DNA of 64,000 nt from Streptomyces sp. CC53 (lineage in GTDB: Bacteria > Actinomycetota > Actinomycetes > Streptomycetales > Streptomycetaceae): positions 130,747 to 194,746 of the forward strand of contig NZ_MKXB01000194.1 in NCBI RefSeq assembly GCF_001865245.1, in the 5' to 3' direction. A program made the position numbers and the translations under genes. The notes under the pieces were generated by a model. The model searched no databases and was not told where the DNA came from. It saw only the letters and a list, made by a program, of their open reading frames with translations. Shown piece after piece: positions 24,055 to 32,699 of this stretch (positions are counted from its first letter, which is position 1; each line of letters begins with the position of its first letter).

Positions 24055-24776
24055 TGCGGCGCCTCCTCGGCGGTGAACGTGTTGCGCGTGTACATGCCGA
24101 GGAAGTTCGTTCGGATGGTTCCGGAGCCGCTGATCACGTTGTGCTTCACCCGGTAGTTGCGGTGCTGGAAAAAGCTGCTGCGAACGGGCTTGGTGATCTC
24201 GCGGTAGGTCCAGCCGTTCGAGGCGGCGGCGGTCCACTGCTCGATCACGCCGTCGTCGTCCTCGACCTGCACATTGGCGGTGACCCCGGCTGGGGTGTAG
24301 GTCTCGATGGCGCACCACAGGACCGGATTCATCAGCCGCGAGGCGCCGACCCATGCGGTTGAAAGCGTGGTGCTGCTGGTCTGCATGGCGCTCGTCGGCT
24401 GCATCGGGATCGGGATGGAAGGGCGGCCGAGGAAGTCGTCAGCGTACGCGTCATCCATGGCGATGACTTCGCCGCTGCGTGACCACATGCGGATCATCTG
24501 CGCGGTGCTGAGCACGTCGTCGCCGACGGTCAGAGCCGCGGTTCCTTGCTCGCGGCCCAACCCGACGCCCCAGTCGCCTTCGGGGGTCTGGCCGACAATG
24601 AACGTCTTCACGCCGCCGGGCGTCTTGGCGAATAGTTGCCCACCCTCGCCGATCACGACGTCGCCGCTGAGCACCTGATTGAGGGCGGGCCGTATCTGCG
24701 CGCGGCCTCGCAGCTGCTTGACCTCCCGTTCGAGGGCGTTGATGCGGTCAAGGAGGTCTTGCGGGACGTGCGGCAC
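24051..24776 (-). CDS. Minor tail protein with N-terminal coiled coil
   Basis: A 241-residue virion protein from GTG 24776, one base into the upstream stop (TAGTG). Residues 1-20 form a coiled coil (VPQDLLDRINALEREVKQLR). It continues LNQVLSGDVVIGEGGQLF with a beta-rich body to TRNTFTAEEAPQ. This opening is common in minor tail proteins of actinobacterial siphophages. It lies between the tail-tip protein and the fibre. Confidence 0.82.
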   Translation of the reverse strand: MPHVPQDLLDRINALEREVKQLRGRAQIRPALNQVLSGDVVIGEGGQLFAKTPGGVKTFIVGQTPEGDWGVGLGREQGTAALTVGDDVLSTAQMIRMWSRSGEVIAMDDAYADDFLGRPSIPIPMQPTSAMQTSSTTLSTAWVGASRLMNPVLWCAIETYTPAGVTANVQVEDDDGVIEQWTAAASNGWTYREITKPVRSSFFQHRNYRVKHNVISGSGTIRTNFLGMYTRNTFTAEEAPQ

Positions 24777-25867
24777 TAGGGGGCCTCCAAGTACAAGCGG
24801 GCCTGTTCGGGGCGGGTTCGGTCGGGTGGGGTCAGGGACATGCCGACGACTCGGTATCGGGCGTCGAGGGTGGTGGGGTGCCATAGGTCCCGAATGCGGA
24901 CGCGCACCGTGGCGCCGAGCAGGGCGGGGCTGATCGCTCCGCCGGGGCGCACAGTGATTTCCGGGATCGTGACGGGGGCGCTTGCTGCGGCCTGGTCTGC
25001 GCGGGCGTACGCGTCGAGCGTCGCCTGTTTCTCAACGGTGGTGTAGTCGCTGGAGCCGTCGAGCCGTGGCCACCCGGCGTCGAGATCCGCCTCGTCGACG
25101 AGAACGGGACTGGTCAGGGGGAAGCTGTCGGCGGCCTGGTTGCGGTTGATGCTGGCGCCTCGTGACTGCCACGCGTTGGCCTTCACGGTGGCGTCCGTCG
25201 GCCACGTGTAGGACATGATCGGCCCCGGGTGGTCGAGCACCACGTCGGCGGCGCCGGCCCGGATGACCGGATGGCCTAGCTGAAGCTGTTTGATGCGGCG
25301 GCCGGTGGTGTCGCGGTAGGACGCGATGCGCCACTCGAAACCGTCCTCGACCGCGGCGAGGGCGTCGAGGAGATCGCCGATCGTGTGATGGTCGTAGCGA
25401 GAGAACGTGCGGTCGCGCAGGATGCCGGACGGGGTGGCGTCGTAGGTGATGCCGATGTCGCCGCCCGGGGCTGACTGGGCGTAGTCCACAAGTCCCCGCA
25501 CGATGTCGAACTGGTCGACCTGCTGGGCTTCCTGCGTGTCGTACAGGATGCGCCGGTATAGATAGGACTCCCACCCGCCGGCCTGGATCTGCGCGCCGAG
25601 GAATCCGCGGGCGTCGCTGGCCACGTTGAGCGTCCACAGGATGCCGCCCCACCAGACGTCGCGGCCCCGCTCGACCCACAGGCCGGTACGCCCGGGGACC
25701 AGGACGCGGCGCGCGCGTTCGGCGATCTCGCGGTTCGGGACGGACACGGTTCCAGCGAGGCGGCCCACCTTGCCTATGTAGTCGTCGAGGCTGAGGTCGG
25801 TGACGGGCAGGGTGTCGAGCACCTGATCGGAGCGTAGATCGGTGAAGACGATCCGGTAGGCAGTCAC
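24776..25867 (-). CDS. Tail-tip protein, Gp37-like
   Basis: A 363-residue protein. LDDYIGKVGRLAGTVSVPN and the following beta-rich region with WWGGILWTL resemble the siphovirus Gp37-like family of baseplate/tail-tip proteins. It probably forms the distal tail with the neighbouring Dit-like protein and anchors the fibre. No peptidase motif is evident. Confidence 0.8.
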   Translation of the reverse strand: MTAYRIVFTDLRSDQVLDTLPVTDLSLDDYIGKVGRLAGTVSVPNREIAERARRVLVPGRTGLWVERGRDVWWGGILWTLNVASDARGFLGAQIQAGGWESYLYRRILYDTQEAQQVDQFDIVRGLVDYAQSAPGGDIGITYDATPSGILRDRTFSRYDHHTIGDLLDALAAVEDGFEWRIASYRDTTGRRIKQLQLGHPVIRAGAADVVLDHPGPIMSYTWPTDATVKANAWQSRGASINRNQAADSFPLTSPVLVDEADLDAGWPRLDGSSDYTTVEKQATLDAYARADQAAASAPVTIPEITVRPGGAISPALLGATVRVRIRDLWHPTTLDARYRVVGMSLTPPDRTRPEQARLYLEAP

Positions 25868-25890
25868 GACTCACCCCCTGGCGCTGCGGG

Positions 25891-26874
25891 TCACGGGGTG
25901 GCGAATGCGGCCCATCCGACTTCGACGCCTGACCACGCCCCGGCGACGTCACGGAAGCACCAGAGCGTGAACGCGGTCGCGCTGATGTTGTAGGCGCGTA
26001 CGTGCCACTGGCTCGTTTGCCCTGCCGCGGAGTTGATGTTGACGAACACGGTGGGCGGGGCTGCGAACGGCGTCGTGAACGTGATGGTCCGAAGGTGAGA
26101 GGTGGTGCTCGAAAAGGTGACGGTGGCCTTACCGGTCTCACCCGCGTACGTCTTGTGGGTCTTGACCACAAGCGAGCTGTCGGTCTTCAGCGTGGAGGCG
26201 GCGGAGCGGTAGAGGCGTGCGTCGCCGAGCTGCACCTGTCCAGCGTTGCCGAGCCGGATCGTTGGCTCCCACGCGGTCCCGGTGAACCGTTCAAGAATGC
26301 CGGTGTCGCGCCACTGCCCGGCGTGGGTGCCGTCGAGAGCGCCCGGGGCGATACCGCCCACGGCCACGGTGTACACCCGGCGGTCTGTAAGCGCCGTGGT
26401 CCAGTTGATACCGCCGGTACCGGCAGACGTCCCCGCGGGCACGGTGACGTCCCACAGTCGCAGCGTGGCCGGTGGGAGGGCCGGCGGGGTCGGTGTGGCG
26501 CTCGCTTCGCCCTGCACGATTTCGATCGTGGCGAGGGTCTGGCCGAAGGTGTCGAACAGTCCGTCGTACACCCGGGCGACGACGCTGTCGATGCGGCCGA
26601 ACTGGGCGCTGCCGTCGGCGAACGTCAGCGTCTCCGGGGCGGTCACGGCGACGGGATAGGCGCCTTGCGCGGCGGTTCCCTGAACGACTGCCCGACCAAT
26701 ACCAATCTGAAGTTGCATGGCGGCGGTGCCGGTGGCGGCGAGGGGGTCACCACCGGGGATCACGCCGCTTCGGGTGGTCAGTTCGCCGGCGGGGGTCATG
26801 GTGCCGACGGGTACGGCGCGGGTGTCCTCGCGGGTCTGCCCGGTCGGCGTCAGCCATCCTGCGCGGACGGTCAC
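25891..26874 (-). CDS. Minor tail/fibre protein
   Basis: A 327-residue virion protein from GTG 26874, chosen because AAGGAGACCCACC directly precedes it. VTVRAGWLTPTGQTREDTRA opens an N-terminal domain found in Streptomyces phage tail proteins. The C-terminal ~100 residues (RTITFTTPFAAPPTVFVNI) resemble the beta-sandwich H-type domain of fibre tips. It may be a second receptor-interacting protein. Placed between two tail-tip genes. Confidence 0.8.
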   Translation of the reverse strand: MTVRAGWLTPTGQTREDTRAVPVGTMTPAGELTTRSGVIPGGDPLAATGTAAMQLQIGIGRAVVQGTAAQGAYPVAVTAPETLTFADGSAQFGRIDSVVARVYDGLFDTFGQTLATIEIVQGEASATPTPPALPPATLRLWDVTVPAGTSAGTGGINWTTALTDRRVYTVAVGGIAPGALDGTHAGQWRDTGILERFTGTAWEPTIRLGNAGQVQLGDARLYRSAASTLKTDSSLVVKTHKTYAGETGKATVTFSSTTSHLRTITFTTPFAAPPTVFVNINSAAGQTSQWHVRAYNISATAFTLWCFRDVAGAWSGVEVGWAAFATP

Positions 26875-26885
26875 GGTGGGTCTCC

Positions 26886-27770
26886 TTACCAGTAGGCGGC
26901 GCGGTAGCGCACGGTGGCGGACGCTGCCGGATCGGCGCTTCCGGGGGCGGCGCGGTAGAGCAGCGTCGAGGCACCGGGCGGCAGGGTGAACGTGTTCTCT
27001 GGGGCGCTGCGCGCGGTCGCGGTGTACAGCCGTGAGGCATGCCCGTTGAGGGTGACGGCGCCCGCGCGGGTGTCGATGGCGAGCACATCGCCGGCCGCGA
27101 GGGGCAGGTCGTATTCGAGGATGTCGCCCGTGGTGGTGTTGGTGATGCTCGGCAGGTCGACGGGGCCCCGTATCTCGATCACCGGGTGTGTGGCGCTGTT
27201 CCCGCCGTTGTGGACGGTCATGGCCCCGGTGCTGCCTGGGGCGCCGAAGGAGAGCGGGAAGGCGAGCGGGAAGGCGAGGCCCGGCTCGGGGGCGGGGAGA
27301 GTCGCCGTGGCGGTGTGCTCGACCAGGCCGTACCGGCGCGGGTCGCTCGCCTCCCACTCGATCGCCCCGCCCAGGATGGTCCCCAAGCCGTAACCGGCCT
27401 CGACGGGAAGGGCCCGGCGGGTGCAGCGGGCCCACACCAACCGGGGGCCGCGCTCGTCCAGCCACACGGCGAGGGGCTGCTCGTCGTCGACGGGCACGGT
27501 CGCGGCTTCCAGCGTCTCGACTACCTCGCCGATCCGCGACCGAGGTGCGCGCACGACCAGTCCCTCGACCCCGACCGTTCGGACCTGCGCGAAGAACTGG
27601 CCCGGGATGGCACCGTGGGCGGCTGGCCGCGGCACGGTCCCGGAGTCGAGCGCGGGCAGTGCGCCCCAGCCGGTCAGGGCGCGCCATCGGTAGGGCGTGT
27701 GGCGCCCCATGAGCAGGCGCCCGTACTGAAGCTGCCCGGGGGCGGTGAGCAGGTCACCAGGGGAAGCCAT
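26886..27770 (-). CDS. Distal tail (Dit-like) protein
   Basis: A 294-residue protein following the tape measure gene, the canonical Dit position. It contains VRAPRSRIGEVVETLEAAT and WEASDPRRYGLVEHTATATL, typical of the siphovirus tail component family. It then has a C-terminal galectin-like beta region (IRGPVDLPSITNTTTGDI). ATG 27770 is taken as the start; a GTG six bases earlier overlaps the tape-measure stop. It forms the hub between tail tube and tip. Confidence 0.85.
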   Translation of the reverse strand: MASPGDLLTAPGQLQYGRLLMGRHTPYRWRALTGWGALPALDSGTVPRPAAHGAIPGQFFAQVRTVGVEGLVVRAPRSRIGEVVETLEAATVPVDDEQPLAVWLDERGPRLVWARCTRRALPVEAGYGLGTILGGAIEWEASDPRRYGLVEHTATATLPAPEPGLAFPLAFPLSFGAPGSTGAMTVHNGGNSATHPVIEIRGPVDLPSITNTTTGDILEYDLPLAAGDVLAIDTRAGAVTLNGHASRLYTATARSAPENTFTLPPGASTLLYRAAPGSADPAASATVRYRAAYW

Positions 27771-27772
27771 CG

Positions 27773-29824
27773 TCACCCCCTCGCCTTGGCGAGCCACTGA
27801 AGGGCACGCGCGTTGTCGTCGGGGCTGCCGTGGTCGGCGGCGTGCCAATGCTCGATCTGCACCAAGGCGCCGCTCCCCGAGGCTGGCGCGAAGGGGGAGC
27901 CGTAGGCGCCCGCGCCCGCGTACGCGGCGGTGAGCTGGGGCGCGGTGGGTGGGGCGACAAGGGTCCGCATGGCGCGGTCGACGGCGCCCCGGCCACCCTC
28001 GATGCCCTTGACCACGCCCGCGGGAATCCACCGGCCGATATCGCGCGCCATGACCTTGGACGGCGATGCGATACCGAGGGCCTTGGCGATCGGCCCCGGG
28101 ATCATGTTCCGGGCGAAGCTCATCAGCTTGTCCTTCAGCCACCCGCCCATGCGGGTCACGCCGTCGGCCAAGCCGCGCACGATGTCCTTGCCCTTGTCGA
28201 CCAGGAGGGACCCCAGGTCGCCGAGCGCTGAAACTGCCCGTCCGGGAAGCCCCTTCAGCCACGTAAGGAAGTCGCCGGCCTTACGCACGGCGGAGTCCTT
28301 GAAGTCGGACAGGGCGGTGCGCGCGCGGTCGGCGAGCTGCCGCGCAAGCGGAGACAGCGCGTCGTACGCCCGCCGCGGCAGGCCGGTAATCCAGTCGATA
28401 GCCGCGTCGATGCCGTCGCCGACCCACTCGGCGAGCTTGTCGACTGCCTTGCCGACTAGTTCGGCGGCGTTCTCGACGGCCGTGCGGGCAAGCTGCCATG
28501 CCTTGTCGAAGTCGCCTTGAAGGAGGGCGACGATGGCTTGGAGGATCGGCAGGACCACGGAGGTGATCACCTGCGCGAGGCCGTCGGCCAGGATCTCGGC
28601 GAGCTTGCCCACCAGGCCGATCAAGGGCTCGATGATCGGTATGAGCGCGTCGAGTGCGGCAAGCAGCAAGTCGCCGATGACCGGTACCAGCGGCGCCAGG
28701 GCGGTCATGATCTGTCCGAATGCCTCGCCAAGGGTGGTGAGGAGCGGCTGCACCGCGGTCAGGAGGTCCGCGAAGATCGGCAGGACCGCGGCGACCAGCT
28801 GCCCCAACACGGGCAGGAGCGGCGAGACGCCCTGAAGCACCAGGCCGAAGGTCTGCGCGAGGGCGGCCAGGACCGGGCCCAACTCGCCGATGATCGGCAC
28901 CAGGGCATTACCAAGCGCGCCGATGAATGTCTGAAGCGGCGGGCCGAGTGCGGCAAGAGCGGGGCCGAGCGCGTCGGCGAGACCGGAGACGACCGGGACC
29001 AGGGCGCGGGCGACCGAGGTAAGGACCGGGCCGCCAGCCTCAGCGAGGGTGCCGATCAGGCCGCCCAGCGCGGGCAGGATCTCGCCGACCGCGCCGAGCA
29101 GACCGCCCAGTCCTTCGGCCGCGCCGTCGGAACCTTCAGCAACGCCTTCGAAGAATCCGCCGATGCCCTCGCCGACCGCGCCGAGGCCGGCCGACAGGGC
29201 ATCGACGACGGGGCCTGCGGCCTCGACCGCGGCGACCAGTCCGGGCATGGCGCCCTTGGCCAATGCGCCGATGCCGTCGACCAGCGGCTCGACCAGCGGG
29301 GCGACGCCCTTGAACAGGGCACCGAGGTCGGGCGCGAGGTCGTCGAAGATGTCCCGGAGCTGACCCGCGGCGTCGACGAAAGGCTCGACCAGCGGCTCGG
29401 CGAGGTCCGCCGTCGTCGACTTGACGTGGTCGGCCAGACCAGAGAACGCGCTCTTAACCTGCTCGTTCTCGGCGAGGACTCTCGCGCCGAGGCCGATCAC
29501 CGCCAGCGGCACGGCGGCGAGTGCACCGCCAGCGACCACCGCGGCCCCGGACAGGGCGAGCGTCGACGTCCGGGCGGCCCCGAGTGCGGAGCCGACACCC
29601 GCGAGGTTGCGCTCGGCGCCCTCCGCGCCGTTCCCGATGCCGTCGCCGAGGGCCGCGCCCATCGCTGCGCCTTCGGCGACGTAGCGTCCCCGAAGATCCC
29701 GCAGACGCCCCTCTGCGTCGCGCTGAAGGCCAGCGAGGGCGGCCTCGGCGCGGTCGACGCCCTGCTCGGCCCCGGACGCGTCGAGGTCGATGAAGCCGAC
29801 CAACTCGCCGACGGTGAGGGACAT
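27773..29824 (-). CDS. Tape measure protein
   Basis: A 683-residue, Ala/Leu/Gly-rich, helical protein with long hydrophobic stretches (LALSGAAVVAGGALAAVPLA) and many repeats of the type GxLAxALxPLxxAL. It is the typical tail length-determining protein, also taking part in DNA ejection. Its length predicts a tail of about 100 nm if the usual relation of ~0.15 nm per residue holds. Located between the tail chaperones and Dit gene as in other siphophages. Confidence 0.95.
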   Translation of the reverse strand: MSLTVGELVGFIDLDASGAEQGVDRAEAALAGLQRDAEGRLRDLRGRYVAEGAAMGAALGDGIGNGAEGAERNLAGVGSALGAARTSTLALSGAAVVAGGALAAVPLAVIGLGARVLAENEQVKSAFSGLADHVKSTTADLAEPLVEPFVDAAGQLRDIFDDLAPDLGALFKGVAPLVEPLVDGIGALAKGAMPGLVAAVEAAGPVVDALSAGLGAVGEGIGGFFEGVAEGSDGAAEGLGGLLGAVGEILPALGGLIGTLAEAGGPVLTSVARALVPVVSGLADALGPALAALGPPLQTFIGALGNALVPIIGELGPVLAALAQTFGLVLQGVSPLLPVLGQLVAAVLPIFADLLTAVQPLLTTLGEAFGQIMTALAPLVPVIGDLLLAALDALIPIIEPLIGLVGKLAEILADGLAQVITSVVLPILQAIVALLQGDFDKAWQLARTAVENAAELVGKAVDKLAEWVGDGIDAAIDWITGLPRRAYDALSPLARQLADRARTALSDFKDSAVRKAGDFLTWLKGLPGRAVSALGDLGSLLVDKGKDIVRGLADGVTRMGGWLKDKLMSFARNMIPGPIAKALGIASPSKVMARDIGRWIPAGVVKGIEGGRGAVDRAMRTLVAPPTAPQLTAAYAGAGAYGSPFAPASGSGALVQIEHWHAADHGSPDDNARALQWLAKARG

Positions 29825-29879
29825 GGGTCACCCCCCATCGGCGCCCCGCAGGCGCGCTATGTAGTTGTCGTGGTGCTGC

Positions 29880-30565
29880 TCACCTGCTGGTGAGTCGTGC
29901 GATCTCGTCGGGGTCCGTCACGACGCGCGGCGTCGACTGCCACGCCCGGGCGAACCGGGATTCGGCGGGCAGGCCGCCCAGGCACACCAGGAACTCGCGC
30001 ACGGTGAGCCGTGCGACCTCTGCGGCGGTGAGTTTGTACTCGCGGCGTAGGTCGGCCTCGACGGCGCCCCAGTGGCGGACTACCGCCGACCAGAGTTCGG
30101 CCGCTTCCCCTTGCCCTTCGGCCGGCTCTTCGGCCTCGGCCTGGTCGTTGCCGCTCGCGCTTTTCCCTTGGCGGCCTCGCGCTTGTCGTACTCGGCGGCG
30201 GCCTGCTCCATGCTCAGGGACCCGGGCGAGGCGACGTTCGCCGTCGCCCACATCAGGACGATGCCGAGCTGTCGGTCGTCCATGCCGTTGTCTGCCCAGT
30301 GGTTGACGGCGTCGGGACCGAACAGGGCGGCGAGCAGGCGGCTTACGTCCTCTGGGTTGGTGCTGTGCATGACGCGGTGTAGCTGGAGCACGTACAGCGC
30401 GGGCAGGGACGGGGGGAGGATGTAGGTCCGGCCGAACAGGCGCAGCGGGACACCACGGGGGCGCGGCTGCGCCTGCTCAGCAAAGAACGCGTCGAAGTCG
30501 GCGACGTCGTCGCCCTGCTCGACGTCGAGGTCGAGGGCCTGGTCGTGGTTCTCGGTCACGATCAC
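29880..30565 (-). CDS. Tail assembly chaperone, -1 frameshift product (gpGT-like)
   Basis: The fusion form is made by a -1 shift at GGGAAAA (30161-30167). The downstream frame begins KSASGNDQAEAEEPAEG and ends TPRVVTDPDEIARLTSR. The frame relation is exactly -1, and the second part has no start site of its own. In lambda and many siphophages this pair (gpG and gpGT) recruits tail tube protein to the tape measure. About 228 residues in total. Confidence 0.88.
30080..30565 (-). CDS. Tail assembly chaperone, short form (gpG-like)
   Basis: A 161-residue acidic-to-basic protein from GTG 30565. LFGRTYILPPSLPALYVLQL and a C-terminal Lys/Arg-rich end fit the first tail-assembly chaperone. It lies between the major tail protein and tape measure genes. 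Near its end it contains a slippery heptamer that lets a fraction of ribosomes continue into the next frame. Confidence 0.9.
   Translation of the reverse strand: MIVTENHDQALDLDVEQGDDVADFDAFFAEQAQPRPRGVPLRLFGRTYILPPSLPALYVLQLHRVMHSTNPEDVSRLLAALFGPDAVNHWADNGMDDRQLGIVLMWATANVASPGSLSMEQAAAEYDKREAAKGKARAATTRPRPKSRPKGKGKRPNSGRR
30161..30167 (-). promoter_or_regulatory. Programmed -1 frameshift heptamer
   Basis: Minus-strand GGGAAAA read as G_GGA_AAA in the short chaperone frame (codons AAG GGA AAA GCG), matching X_XXY_YYZ. Confidence 0.88.
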
Positions 30566-31029
30566 GCACCCCCGTCCGGCACGACGGCCTCAGTCGTCGG
30601 GGCGCCGCAACGGGTGAACGTCGCGCCCCAGCTCACTTTGGCGTTGTGCTCGCCACCGTTCTCACCCGGGCTCATCGTGCATTCCCACACGGTCCACTCG
30701 GTCTGTGTCCGGTGTCGGTAGCGCATTCGGCCGCGCGACTCACTGCCGAACCGGTACGCCCAAACGTTGTCGACGTAGTCCTGTCCGGGGTCGCGGAGGG
30801 TGCCTGTCACGGCGTACAGGCCGGACACCTCCAACGTCGCGCCCCGCTGCATCACGTCCTGTTCGTGATAGCCCTCGCTGTCGTTGGTCGTGGTGTCGGC
30901 CGTCTCCTCGTTCTCCGAAGGGTTGTAGGTCCAACTGTTGATGTTGGGCAGGCGGTGCCATACGGGCGTTGTCGGGGTCGTGTCCTCGACCTCGAAGTAC
31001 CACCCGCGGGCGTCGATGGGGCGTCCCAC
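30562..31029 (-). CDS. Major tail (tube) protein
   Basis: A 155-residue beta-rich protein (GWYFEVEDTTPTTPVWHRLP, NINSWTYNPSENEETADTTT) with the profile of siphophage tube proteins. It is placed directly before the frameshifted chaperones. It overlaps the chaperone start by four bases. It should form hexameric rings around the tape measure. Confidence 0.9.
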   Translation of the reverse strand: MGRPIDARGWYFEVEDTTPTTPVWHRLPNINSWTYNPSENEETADTTTNDSEGYHEQDVMQRGATLEVSGLYAVTGTLRDPGQDYVDNVWAYRFGSESRGRMRYRHRTQTEWTVWECTMSPGENGGEHNAKVSWGATFTRCGAPTTEAVVPDGGA

Positions 31030-31040
31030 GGTGGGGCCTC

Positions 31041-31463
31041 CTATGCGGTGCGGTGGGTGCTGGGGGACGACACGTCGAGGTCGAAGTTCACGACGTGTTC
31101 ATGGCGGCCCTGGGCGTCTGCGCCCATCGGGCCGGGGGTGCCACGGGCGGCGGCGAGGATGAGCCACGTTCCGTCGGGGAGGTCGACCCCGGCGAGGCCG
31201 TGTAAGGCGCGGTAGATCGCCCACGCGCGGTCGCGCGAGGTGCGCGGGTCCGGGCCCCCGCGTACGCGCACCTGTAGCCGCACGACGTCGTAGGCGTTGC
31301 GCGCGTCGGGGGCGCCGGCGTCGTACAGGGACAGGCACACGGCGGCGGCCGGGTCGGCGGGCATGCGCTCAACGAACGTGTCGCCGGTCTTACCGGTCGG
31401 GTCGTAGTCGAGCAGGCCGAGGCCGTCGAGCAGGCGGGCGGCGCCGTCGGTGACATCAGCCAC
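31041..31463 (-). CDS. Tail terminator/completion protein
   Basis: A 140-residue protein (AARLLDGLGLLDYDPTG ... ERMPADPAAAVCLSLYDAG). Size, fold type and place between head-tail connectors and the tube protein fit the tail terminator (minor capsid/DUF3168-type) that caps the tube. Overlaps the previous gene by eight bases. Confidence 0.82.
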   Translation of the reverse strand: MADVTDGAARLLDGLGLLDYDPTGKTGDTFVERMPADPAAAVCLSLYDAGAPDARNAYDVVRLQVRVRGGPDPRTSRDRAWAIYRALHGLAGVDLPDGTWLILAAARGTPGPMGADAQGRHEHVVNFDLDVSSPSTHRTA

Positions 31464-31809
31464 GGAGCGACCTCCGCACCTGTGCGGCGATGATCTCGGC
31501 GACCGTGGCGGCTTCCTCGGCGAGGGGCCTTTCGAGGTACTTTGCCGTGCGCCCGGCGTCGTGGCGGTAGGTCAGTTCCTCGTGTTGCCGGACGGCATAC
31601 GGGGTGTCGTAGCTGACGGCGGCCGTCAGGGACGACTCGTCAACCGTGGCGACTCCGGACCGTTCGAGGGCCGCCTCTTCAATGGGGACGATCCGCCGGG
31701 ACTCGGTGAGCACGTGCTCGGCTGCGAGGCGTAGGCCGCGGGCGCCGCCGGCCCGGGTGCCGCGGAGCGCGGCGGCCCCGTTCCAGCGGAGTCGGGTTCG
31801 CTGCGTCAC
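31456..31809 (-). CDS. HK97 gp10-like head-tail component
   Basis: A 117-residue protein. LRLAAEHVLTESRRIVPIEE followed by AALERSGVATVD and YDTPYAVRQHEELTYRH match the gp10-like family. GTG 31809 is chosen (GTGA overlap with the upstream stop, GGAGGT 5' of it); GTG 31815 is an alternative. It works at the neck of the virion. Confidence 0.85.
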   Translation of the reverse strand: MTQRTRLRWNGAAALRGTRAGGARGLRLAAEHVLTESRRIVPIEEAALERSGVATVDESSLTAAVSYDTPYAVRQHEELTYRHDAGRTAKYLERPLAEEAATVAEIIAAQVRRSLRG

Positions 31810-32120
31810 GCGCACATCACCTCCGTACAGTCCGGGGTCGGCAGTCCGGGCGCGGTGTGCTGGGCGGTGCTGATCGCCTTCGTGATGCGGCCGGACGGGA
31901 GGGTGATACGGGATTCGGCCGGGCAGTCGAGGCCGGGCTCGGCGATGATCTGCGCCGTGCTGGTGACCTCGACGCCCTCGCGGTTGCGGGTGACCTTGGT
32001 CGTCTCGGCGACCAGGGCCCGGACCTCGACGGGCGGGCGGTAGGTCGGACCGTACGCGCTGTCGCCGTCGTACGGCTCGACGGTGACGCGGTGGCGCAGT
32101 AGCCACCCGGGGACTCTCAC
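31806..32120 (-). CDS. Head closure (stopper) protein
   Basis: A 104-residue protein from GTG 32120, overlapping the upstream stop by GTGA. LLRHRVTVEPYDGDSAYGP and VEVRALVAETTKV are typical of head-tail stopper proteins that retain DNA in the capsid. Its small size and order among connector genes support the call. Confidence 0.82.
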   Translation of the reverse strand: MRVPGWLLRHRVTVEPYDGDSAYGPTYRPPVEVRALVAETTKVTRNREGVEVTSTAQIIAEPGLDCPAESRITLPSGRITKAISTAQHTAPGLPTPDCTEVMCA

Positions 32121-32506
32121 CAGATCACCCCCGGGAGCAGGCCGGACAGCATCAGGGCGCGGTGTGCGCGCGGTGCGAGGTCGACATCGCCCGGGGCCCG
32201 CGGGTCGTCGCGGCGGTCGCCGAGCGACACGGGGCCGATTGAGACGCTGCCCCATCGGACGGACGCCCCGGTGCCGTCGTCGCCCGTGGCGAGCTGGTAC
32301 TCGACCTGGGCGCACGTCGCGTCGGCGAGGGCCTGCACGACGGTCGGGTCGGTCGGCATGCCGGCGGCGGTCGTCTCGTAGAACGCGCACAACAGGGCGG
32401 CGTCGACGTCTCCGGACGCGCGGGCGAGCAGGCGCTCGGCGTCGGCCGGGGCCGGCTGCCCGGTCCACGCGGCCAACTGCTCAGGGGTCGCGTAGACACG
32501 GAGCAC
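32117..32506 (-). CDS. Head-tail adaptor protein
   Basis: A 129-residue helical protein (YATPEQLAAWTGQPAPADAE, then ALADATCAQVEYQLATG). This pattern of the gp6/gp15-type adaptor binds the portal ring and is the first connector after the capsid genes. Overlaps the stopper gene by four bases. Confidence 0.85.
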   Translation of the reverse strand: MLRVYATPEQLAAWTGQPAPADAERLLARASGDVDAALLCAFYETTAAGMPTDPTVVQALADATCAQVEYQLATGDDGTGASVRWGSVSIGPVSLGDRRDDPRAPGDVDLAPRAHRALMLSGLLPGVIW

Positions 32507-32508
32507 GG

Positions 32509-32697
32509 TTACTCCTTCGGTGTCTCGGTCTTGGCCGGGGCCTTCCGCTTCGGCGCGGTGTCCTCGACGTCGTAGCCGTGCCGCTGCGCGTAGGCGATCA
32601 CGGCCGGGTCGTCGGTCTCGGCCCGGCCGTCGACGAAAGGCAGGCCGGCTACGCCGCGCCCGGTGAATCCCTTCACAGGGGTGTGAATGACTGACAT
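32509..32697 (-). CDS. Small protein after the capsid gene
   Basis: A 62-residue protein from ATG 32697. VKGFTGRGVAGLPFVDGRAE and DDPAVIAYAQRHGYDVED resemble the short proteins that follow the capsid gene in many actinophages. The C-terminal tail is Lys/Pro-rich (KRKAPAKTETPKE). It starts three bases after the capsid stop, so expression is coupled. Exact role unknown; a minor head component is plausible. Confidence 0.75.
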   Translation of the reverse strand: MSVIHTPVKGFTGRGVAGLPFVDGRAETDDPAVIAYAQRHGYDVEDTAPKRKAPAKTETPKE

Positions 32698-32699
32698 GG

